Shown piece by piece: positions 17,633-23,561 of a DNA stretch of 23,561 bases (positions are counted from its first letter, which is position 1; every line of letters begins with the position of its first letter). Location of the stretch: contig JABHUV010000158.1 of assembly GCA_018658605.1 (NCBI GenBank), positions 1-23,561 on the forward strand. The letters run 5' to 3'. A model generated the notes under the pieces. The model did no database searches. It worked only from the letters and a program-made list of their open reading frames with translations, and was not told the DNA's origin. The translations under genes and the position numbers were made by a program. The stretch comes from Planctomycetaceae bacterium (lineage in GTDB: Bacteria > Planctomycetota > Planctomycetia > Pirellulales > Pirellulaceae).

Positions 17633-19051
17633 ATGCTACAAAAAGATATTACTATTGATCGCCGAGGTCTGTTGAAAGTTGGCGCTTTGACTTTAGGGTC
17701 AACAGCGTGCGCGTTTAGTCCATGGGGAGGCGCACTGCAAGCCAAAGTGGTTGCTGGCAATGCACATGCGGATAGTGTGTTGGTGTTGTGGATGGCAGGT
17801 GGGGTAACTCAATTCGAGTCGTTTGATCCGAAGATGGAGGCACCCCTAGAAGTACGTGGTCGTTTGCAGGATACGCAAACATCGTTGCCTGGTGTCTGGT
17901 TTGGTGAGACGATGAGTGAGATGTCCAAGATCGCTCACAAGATAAGCCTTATTCGTAGTTATTCACACGATAGTAACGATCATCTGTTAAGTCAGGTCTA
18001 TACACTGACAGGCAGGAAAGTGGATCGAAATTCTCTGTTCTCAGAGCCTAACATCGGCTCGATTGTGTCACACTTCAATGGCCCTCGTAACGGTTTACCC
18101 GGTTATATCTGTTTGCCAGGGACAACTCGGCCTGGGCCACCTCCGCACAATCTGTTTCAAAGCGGCTGGCTGGGTAGTCAATATTTACCCTATTCCGTAG
18201 GGGGGGTGCCTAAGCACGCTGATTTTACTGTCGGAGAGAAACTAGATAATCCTCCGGCGCGATATGACGAAGAACTAACACCTAGGTCATTGTCGCTTTC
18301 ATCCGAAGTACCGCTCGTGCGTTTGTCCCGTCGAGTGTCACTACGACAGCAGTTTGACCAGTCATTGCGGAATCTTAATCGAGACCAGTCTTTAGTGGCA
18401 GCAGAGTCAAAATTCCAGGGTGCGGTGGAAATGTTGTCCACGAACAGAATTCGAGATGCATTTGAAATAAAGGATGAGCCACGTCAAGTTCGAGATGCCT
18501 ACGGGCGCACCAAACTTGGAGGTCGGTGCTTAATGTCGCGGAGACTGATTGAGGCAGGTGCTCGATTTGTTGTACTGGACTATGGATATGATTCTGACTA
18601 CGGAAATGTGTGGGATAACCACAACGCAGCCAGCCAAAACCATCCACCGATTCAAGATATGGTCCGGCGAGGGTATCATCTAGCGGGATTGGACAAAGCG
18701 TTTGCTGCTCTAATAAATGACATGGAACAGCGGGGGTTACTTGAACGGACGCTGGTTGTCTTCTTAACCGAATTTGGTCGCACGCCCAAAATTAACGCTA
18801 ATGGCGGTCGTGACCATTGGGGGGCTGCTGGCTCTATATTTGTTACCGGAGGTGGCGTTAAAAGAGGTCAGGTTATTGGTGAGACCGATAAAAGTGGTGC
18901 GGCGGTTACCACGCGGCCTTATTCCCCAGCGGATGTTGCCGCAACCATGTATGCCTCGCTAGGAATCGATCATGACGGCATGGTGGAGGATTATCAGGGG
19001 CGGCCTCGACGTATCTTGGAACATGGCGCGCCGATATCTGAATTGTATTAG
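17633..19051 (+). CDS. DUF1501 family protein, twin-arginine signal
   Basis: DUF1501 proteins have a sulfatase/alkaline-phosphatase-like fold and are expanded in planctomycetes, often paired with DUF1553/DUF1549 proteins; their function is unknown. This one has 472 residues from the ATG at 17633, with AGAGGAG 9 nt upstream; the TTG at 17609 is rejected. The N-terminus has a twin-arginine signal (DRRGLLKVGALTLG), implying export in folded form. Family motifs are SVLVLWMAGG, QFESFDPK, IRSYSHDSNDHL, GYICLPG, GRCLMSRRLIEAGARFV, VFLTEFGRTPKIN and GRDHW. No DUF1553 partner is visible here. It follows eno by 155 nt on the same strand and converges on the LRR gene. Confidence 0.93.
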   Translation: MLQKDITIDRRGLLKVGALTLGSTACAFSPWGGALQAKVVAGNAHADSVLVLWMAGGVTQFESFDPKMEAPLEVRGRLQDTQTSLPGVWFGETMSEMSKIAHKISLIRSYSHDSNDHLLSQVYTLTGRKVDRNSLFSEPNIGSIVSHFNGPRNGLPGYICLPGTTRPGPPPHNLFQSGWLGSQYLPYSVGGVPKHADFTVGEKLDNPPARYDEELTPRSLSLSSEVPLVRLSRRVSLRQQFDQSLRNLNRDQSLVAAESKFQGAVEMLSTNRIRDAFEIKDEPRQVRDAYGRTKLGGRCLMSRRLIEAGARFVVLDYGYDSDYGNVWDNHNAASQNHPPIQDMVRRGYHLAGLDKAFAALINDMEQRGLLERTLVVFLTEFGRTPKINANGGRDHWGAAGSIFVTGGGVKRGQVIGETDKSGAAVTTRPYSPADVAATMYASLGIDHDGMVEDYQGRPRRILEHGAPISELY

Positions 19052-19076
19052 ACGCTTGTGTAGCGGTGACAGCGAG

Positions 19077-19463
19077 TTATTGCAAATAGACGATGCGAGT
19101 ATTGATCATGCGAGGTCGGATTTCTTCGATGGTCGTTGGGGCGATTTCAGTGTTGCTTAATATGAGCAGTTTCAGTTGTTGCATTTCTAGTAACGCGTCA
19201 ATACAGTCATCATTAATAACGGTGTTTTTTAGATTCAGTGAAGTCAGTTTTGAGAAGATTGTTAAATGTTCAATGGCTTCGTTGGTGATCCGTGAATCGG
19301 ATAAATCTAACTCGACTAAGGTCGTGTGCGAGTGGAGTTGCTGTACCAACGAATCATCAACGGGACAATTTGCTTGGCTGAGATCAATGGTGTGAATCCG
19401 AGTATTCTTGAATCGGCGGATCCGGGCACCGTTACGTTTGAGTTGTTCCGAGGTTAATGGCAT
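19077..19463 (-). CDS. Leucine-rich-repeat protein
   Basis: This 128-residue protein is made mostly of about four leucine-rich repeats from residue 24 on, each of 22-25 residues with a pattern like LVELDLSDSRITNEAIEHL, LTSLNLKNTVINDDCIDAL and LKLLILSNTEIAPTTIEEI. This matches the RI-like/cysteine-containing LRR style common in planctomycetes. There is no signal peptide or membrane segment, so it is likely cytosolic and a binding protein. The N-terminal 20 residues are basic (RNGARIRRFKNTRIHT). No enzyme domain. The gene converges with the DUF1501 gene (25 nt between stops, no terminator seen) and diverges from the 19917 gene across a 453-nt gap. Confidence 0.8.
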   Translation of the reverse strand: MPLTSEQLKRNGARIRRFKNTRIHTIDLSQANCPVDDSLVQQLHSHTTLVELDLSDSRITNEAIEHLTIFSKLTSLNLKNTVINDDCIDALLEMQQLKLLILSNTEIAPTTIEEIRPRMINTRIVYLQ

Positions 19464-19916
19464 GAGATTAGTCTGGAATTTGCACGATCAGTGACATATT
19501 AAGATATACCGGTTGATTTCATTTTACACAGTATCCGTGTTTTAGCGGTGTATTAACTAAAGGTTGTGTTCGGTTTGTTCAAATGTCGATTCATTGCACA
19601 CAGGGATAGTAGGTGGATTTTGATTCCGCCTATTACCTAGCGGTTTTGTGATAGATTTGCCGAACTGTAAGTGTTTGCCGATAGCACGGATGATTTGATT
19701 GGTAGACAAATAGGTAGTAGTCATGCGGGTTATAACGCCTTCGTATAGTGCCCCGAAAGTGGAAGTACGAAAAGCGGTGTAAGGACGTTTGAAAGATTTG
19801 AAAACCCGTGTTAGTCTGAGGGTTGAATGGTCGCTTGTTTCATGCCAAAACGGGCGAAATTCGGTTACCTCAAAGTATGTTTTTCAGTTAAAAAATGGTA
19901 ATGGAGAGTTTGCGCA
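19464..19916. other. 453-nt gap upstream of the FAAL-ACP-AOS gene
   Basis: No convincing gene. It holds an 11-bp hairpin, TAGTAGGTGGA/TCCGCCTATTA with two G-T pairs, at 19607-19635 and no U run after it. A 19-codon frame (19723-19782) with AGGT upstream is too short and weak to call. The gap must contain the promoters of the two divergent genes, but no clear sigma-70 pair stands out, so another sigma factor or an activator may be used. GGAGAG precedes the GTG at 19917. Confidence 0.5.
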
Positions 19917-22900
19917 GTGAACATCGATCGTTTATTTGCCCCCTACAAACCAACAACAACACATTTGGTTGACTCGCTCGAGTATTGGTCGCGCGAAAAG
20001 CCAGATCACCTTGCATTCACATTCTTAAAGGATGGTGAGCAGGATGAAGTTTTGGTTACATATACGGATTTACATGACGCAGCGCGCGCTATTGCTGCCC
20101 AGCTCTCGCAATATGACATTCGGGGCGAACGGGTATTATTGCTCTATGGACCTGGTATGGATTTCTTGAAAGGCTTCCTCGGATGCCTTTATGCTGGTGC
20201 GATCGCTGTTCCGGCTTATCCTCCACGCCGTAATCGTAGCATGAATCGGATCGAATCAATTTCCGATGATGCCAAGCCCAAAGTGGTATTGGCTTCGTCA
20301 GATGTGATTGAACGAGCGGAAACGATGCTAGAAGAATTTCCGCGATTGAAAGAAATTCCGTGGATTGCGACGGAAAATGTATCGTTGAGTCTAAAAGACG
20401 AATGGGCTAAACCTGAATTGGAATCCGATGATTTGGCTTTCCTTCAATACACTTCGGGTTCGACAGGTAATCCTAAAGGCGTGATGATCTCACACGGTAA
20501 TTTGATTCAGAATCTGGCGATGATTGCTTATGCGTTTGAAACCGATCAATCGACTCGCGGAATGTCGTGGTTGCCTTCTTATCATGATATGGGCTTGGTA
20601 GGAGGATTATTGAATCCACTGTTCACTGGCTGTCCGACTGTCTTCATGTCCCCAATGGCGTTTCTGCAAAAGCCGGTTCGATGGCTGCGAGCTATCTCCA
20701 ATTATGGAATCACCATTTCTGGCGGACCAAATTTTGCTTATGATCTTTGCACGCAGCACATCACGGATGAAGAAATGGAAGGTCTTGATATCAGCAGTTG
20801 GGTATTGGCCTATAATGGAGCGGAACCAATCCGTGCATCGACCTTGGAGAATTTCGGTCGCCGATTTGCAGCGATTGGATTCGATAAAAATGCGTTATAT
20901 CCGTGTTATGGTATGGCTGAAACGACTCTGTTCGTTACCGGGAAAACCCGCGCTGACAAACCGGCATTTCAAGCATTTGACAATGACTCGCTGCATGAAC
21001 ACCGAGTTGTTCCGATGAGTCCGGAAGCGGAAGGAGCACGCGTTCTTGTGGGATGTGGCAAGGTATTGCCAAACGAAGACGTAGCAATTGTTGACCCCCA
21101 AACCTACAAACGTTTGGCTCAAGGTAAAGTCGGTGAGATTTGGATCAACAGCCCTAGCGTGGGCAAAGGATATTGGAACAAACCAGCGCGATCACAGCAA
21201 ACATTTGAAGCTAAGTTGGCTGACAGTACCACGGGGCCATATTTACGAACAGGCGATCTTGGATTCATTCGTGACGACGACCTATTTGTTACTGGACGCA
21301 TGAAAGATCTTATTATTATCCGCGGTGTAAATCGATATCCACAGGATATTGAACTGACTGTTGAGCAGGCGAGCAATCGTTTGCAAAATGGTGCGGTTGG
21401 CGCTTTTGCGATTGATATCGATAATCGGGAACGCTTGGTGATCGTTGCGGAAGTGCAACGTGCTCGACGAAAAGATTGGTCAGACGTGATTCAGTCAATT
21501 CGCCACGATGTGGCAGCTGAACATGATGTCCCGCCGGATGGGATCGTCTTGGTTAGGTTTGGATCTATCCCAAAAACCTCGAGTGGGAAAATCCAACGTC
21601 ACGCATGTCGGGACAGTTTCAAAAACAAAACCTTGAAAACAACGGCCTCGTGGTTTTCTTGGGAGAACGCCGATCAGGTTTCAATGCCGGCTCCCAAAAT
21701 TCGCAAAAATGCAGCCACTGGCAAGGAAGATCCCGCATTAGTTGAATTGGTGATGAGTCATATCCGTGAAGTTGGTCGCGAACGAGCCAAGGAACTAACG
21801 ATAGAGACTAACATTGTTTCTGATCTCGGTCTTGATTCGCTAGAACGCTTGCAGATTGCCAATGGCATTGAAGAATGTTTTGGCAAGCGATTTCCTGAAG
21901 AAGTGCTGCAAGATATTGATACTATTGCCGCGGTAGTGAAAGCCATTAGGGAAAACTTTGGCGACATATCCCAAACGCTCGCTGCCGTATCTAATTCGAC
22001 AGTTACATTAAGCTCGAATCGATCGGAAATTCCGGAATCGGATTACGATTTCGCCCAGATGCCAGAATACCGTCGATTGTTGAAAACTAAAAAATTGTTG
22101 GCGTCCACTGGACTGCCGAATCCTTACTTTAGCGTCCATGAAGCAACCGTTCGTGACACGACGATTATCGATGGTCGGGAAATGTTGAGTTGGGCCAGTT
22201 ACAACTATATTGGCATGTCGGGCGATCCGGTTGTCGTTAAAGCGGCTCAAGATGCAACGGCAAAATACGGCACGAGTGTCTCCGCAAGTCGTTTAGTATC
22301 CGGTGAAAAACCGATCCATGGCGAACTTGAACGCGGCATTGCAAATTTTATCGGCGTCGAAGATGCGATTACTTATGTTGGTGGGCATACTACTAATGAA
22401 TCGACGATTGGTCACCTGTTAGGTTCAGGAGACTTAATCGTGCACGACAGTCTGTCGCATAATAGTATTATTCAAGGCGCAATCCTTTCTGGTGCCAGAC
22501 GTCGCCCGTTTAAACATAACGATTGGCAAGAATTGGATGACATCCTCCGCGAAGTGCGCCATGAATACCGCCGAGTACTTGTGGTATTAGAAGGTGTCTA
22601 CAGTATGGATGGGGACTTCCCCGAATTGCCGAAATTCATTGAGGTCAAAAAACGTCATAAAGTCTTCCTGATGGTTGATGAAGCCCATTCAATGGGAACC
22701 ATGGGTACTCATGGGCGTGGAATTAGTGAACATTTTGATGTGGATGCTCGTGAAGTAGATATCTGGATGGGCACACTCAGCAAAACGTTTGGGAGTTGCG
22801 GCGGATATATAGCTGGTACTCACGCGTTGATCGAGTATCTTAAATATACCTCGCCAGGTTTCGTTTACAGTGTGGGCTTACCTCCATCGAACGCGGCCGC

Positions 22901-23294
22901 TGCTTTGGCAGCGCTGCGTCTGCTCGAGGATGAACCTCAGCGAGTATCTACTGTCCAACATAATTCGCGATTTTTCTTGGAAGAAGCACAAAAAAGAGGA
23001 TTGAATACTGGTCTCGGAAACAACACGCCGGTTGTGCCTGTCGTGATTGGCAATTCATTACATGCTTTAAAGCTGTCACATGAATTGTTTGAGCGAGGTA
23101 TCAATGTGCAGCCGATTCTTTACCCAGCTGTAGAAGAAGCTGCCGCTCGCTTGCGATTCTTTATTACGTCGACGCATAGCGAAGAACAAATTATTCGTAC
23201 AGTCGACGCAGTTGCTGAAGAGCTGAAAAAGATAGATCCGAAGTATTTGGTATTAAATACCAATGTAGAACCAGTCCCCCCCCCAGTCAGCTAA
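19917..23294 (+). CDS. Fatty acyl-AMP ligase / ACP / alpha-oxoamine synthase fusion
   Basis: A 1125-residue, three-part enzyme. Residues 1-575 are an acyl-adenylate ligase of FAAL type: P-loop YTSGSTGNPKG (178-188), SWLPSYHDMGL, YGMAETT (331-337), RTGDLG and the C-terminal Lys558 (SSGKIQR). Residues about 600-685 are an acyl carrier domain with phosphopantetheine Ser641 (LGLDSLE). Residues about 715-1110 are a PLP alpha-oxoamine synthase: GTSVSASRLVSG, DEAHS (921-925) and Schiff-base Lys956 in TLSKTFGS. The family condenses an acyl thioester with an amino acid and releases CO2, as in serine palmitoyltransferase, KBL and AONS. So the protein probably activates a fatty acid, loads its own ACP and makes an aminoketone; serine to give 3-ketosphinganine is one option, not proven. 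Start GTG at 19917 has GGAGAG upstream. A C9 run lies near the 3' end (23276-23284). Confidence 0.93.
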   Translation: MNIDRLFAPYKPTTTHLVDSLEYWSREKPDHLAFTFLKDGEQDEVLVTYTDLHDAARAIAAQLSQYDIRGERVLLLYGPGMDFLKGFLGCLYAGAIAVPAYPPRRNRSMNRIESISDDAKPKVVLASSDVIERAETMLEEFPRLKEIPWIATENVSLSLKDEWAKPELESDDLAFLQYTSGSTGNPKGVMISHGNLIQNLAMIAYAFETDQSTRGMSWLPSYHDMGLVGGLLNPLFTGCPTVFMSPMAFLQKPVRWLRAISNYGITISGGPNFAYDLCTQHITDEEMEGLDISSWVLAYNGAEPIRASTLENFGRRFAAIGFDKNALYPCYGMAETTLFVTGKTRADKPAFQAFDNDSLHEHRVVPMSPEAEGARVLVGCGKVLPNEDVAIVDPQTYKRLAQGKVGEIWINSPSVGKGYWNKPARSQQTFEAKLADSTTGPYLRTGDLGFIRDDDLFVTGRMKDLIIIRGVNRYPQDIELTVEQASNRLQNGAVGAFAIDIDNRERLVIVAEVQRARRKDWSDVIQSIRHDVAAEHDVPPDGIVLVRFGSIPKTSSGKIQRHACRDSFKNKTLKTTASWFSWENADQVSMPAPKIRKNAATGKEDPALVELVMSHIREVGRERAKELTIETNIVSDLGLDSLERLQIANGIEECFGKRFPEEVLQDIDTIAAVVKAIRENFGDISQTLAAVSNSTVTLSSNRSEIPESDYDFAQMPEYRRLLKTKKLLASTGLPNPYFSVHEATVRDTTIIDGREMLSWASYNYIGMSGDPVVVKAAQDATAKYGTSVSASRLVSGEKPIHGELERGIANFIGVEDAITYVGGHTTNESTIGHLLGSGDLIVHDSLSHNSIIQGAILSGARRRPFKHNDWQELDDILREVRHEYRRVLVVLEGVYSMDGDFPELPKFIEVKKRHKVFLMVDEAHSMGTMGTHGRGISEHFDVDAREVDIWMGTLSKTFGSCGGYIAGTHALIEYLKYTSPGFVYSVGLPPSNAAAALAALRLLEDEPQRVSTVQHNSRFFLEEAQKRGLNTGLGNNTPVVPVVIGNSLHALKLSHELFERGINVQPILYPAVEEAAARLRFFITSTHSEEQIIRTVDAVAEELKKIDPKYLVLNTNVEPVPPPVS

Positions 23295-23335
23295 TTCCGC
23301 CACCCCGGCCCTGCAGAGTTAGTTGACGATACGAA

Positions 23336-23367
23336 AAAGGGACGTCCCGTAATAGGGACGTCCCTTT
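23336..23367 (+). terminator. Bidirectional intrinsic terminator
   Basis: AAAGGGACGTCCC and GGGACGTCCCTTT form a perfect 13-bp stem with loop GTAATA. The A run before and T run after let it act in both directions, between the fusion gene (plus) and the converging minus-strand gene. Each arm contains the self-palindrome GGGACGTCCC, so the arms are also a direct repeat. Confidence 0.85.
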
Positions 23368-23411
23368 CTTATTACTGTTTGTGCGGCGCTGCCTTAGCGG
23401 CCGATTTTTCA

Positions 23412-23561
23412 TTATCGATTCAACGTCAGTCCGAAACTAAACCCATAAGATAGGAGTCGGTCGTTGTTGACATCAATGTCATTACCGCGACCAATTCCTT
23501 GTCCATAGTTTAAAATGTTAAACCCTAGTTTGAGATTGAAGTCACGAGTGATTTCGTAGGC
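23412..23561 (-). CDS. C-terminus of probable outer-membrane beta-barrel protein (partial)
   Basis: Only 49 residues and the TAA (23414-23412) are inside the window; the frame is open to the edge. The sequence alternates polar and hydrophobic residues (FNLKLGFNILNYG, LLSYGFSFGLTLNR), as in the last strands of an outer-membrane barrel. The end LTLNR is close to a barrel-type terminus, though the final residue is Arg, not Phe. Planctomycete BBP7-type barrel proteins are one possible home, but the fragment is too short to assign. The terminator at 23336-23367 serves its 3' end. Confidence 0.5.
   Translation of the reverse strand, partial: AYEITRDFNLKLGFNILNYGQGIGRGNDIDVNNDRLLSYGFSFGLTLNR

Noticed and set aside
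19723..19782. 19-codon frame as a leader peptide for the fusion gene
   Set aside because: Weak ribosome binding site, no attenuator structure next to it and no special codon content.

Overview
This window looks like a chromosomal segment of a planctomycete, probably close to Pirellulales. The evidence is indirect: a twin-arginine DUF1501 protein, an EF-P of the EfpL/YeiP type, a leucine-rich-repeat protein, several small proteins of planctomycete style, and moderate GC. Most genes are on the minus strand. No phage, transposon, integron or CRISPR array is visible.

Layout. 1-1155 (-): most of guaB (IMP dehydrogenase), cut by the window edge. 1357-2196 (-): a secreted protein of unknown function. 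2374-5843 (-): selB then selA, the selenocysteine elongation factor and Sec synthase. 5986-6567 (+): a membrane-anchored or secreted hypothetical. 6589-7152 (-): efpL. 7259-10845 (-): a same-strand run read from ettA through a 42-residue lysine-rich protein, a SelW/Rdx-like selenoprotein, proC and a conserved hypothetical. 10846-11204: a gene-free gap holding a probable plus-strand small RNA that ends in an intrinsic terminator. 11203-12753 (-): guaA. 12856-13888 (-): two small membrane proteins. 13962-14061 (-): tRNA-Sec (selC). 14106-15256 (-): rsmA and a small gene overlapping it by 4 bp. 15314-15922 (-): ribE. 16203-17477 (+): eno. 17633-19051 (+): DUF1501 protein. 19077-19463 (-): LRR protein. 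19917-23294 (+): a 1125-residue acyl-AMP ligase / acyl carrier protein / alpha-oxoamine synthase fusion. 23412-23561 (-): the C-terminus of a probable outer-membrane beta-barrel protein.

The most coherent story is selenocysteine. selA, selB and tRNA-Sec lie within about 12 kb. Between selA-selB and the tRNA is a gene that ordinary gene callers would miss: a 78-codon SelW-like frame at 8662-8898 whose codon 11 is an in-frame UGA inside a CxxU redox motif. A 7-bp hairpin with a GUU loop starts 15 nt after that UGA, the position expected for a bacterial SECIS. selD and formate dehydrogenase are not in the window.

Two other points deserve attention. The first is the probable small RNA at about 11023-11204, with a predicted promoter, two upstream hairpins (one with a C-rich loop) and a strong one-way terminator running into the 3' end of guaA. 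The second is the FAAL-ACP-AOS fusion, which by its domains should activate a fatty acid, hold it on its own carrier domain and condense it with an amino acid, as at the start of sphingolipid-type or aminoketone-lipid synthesis.
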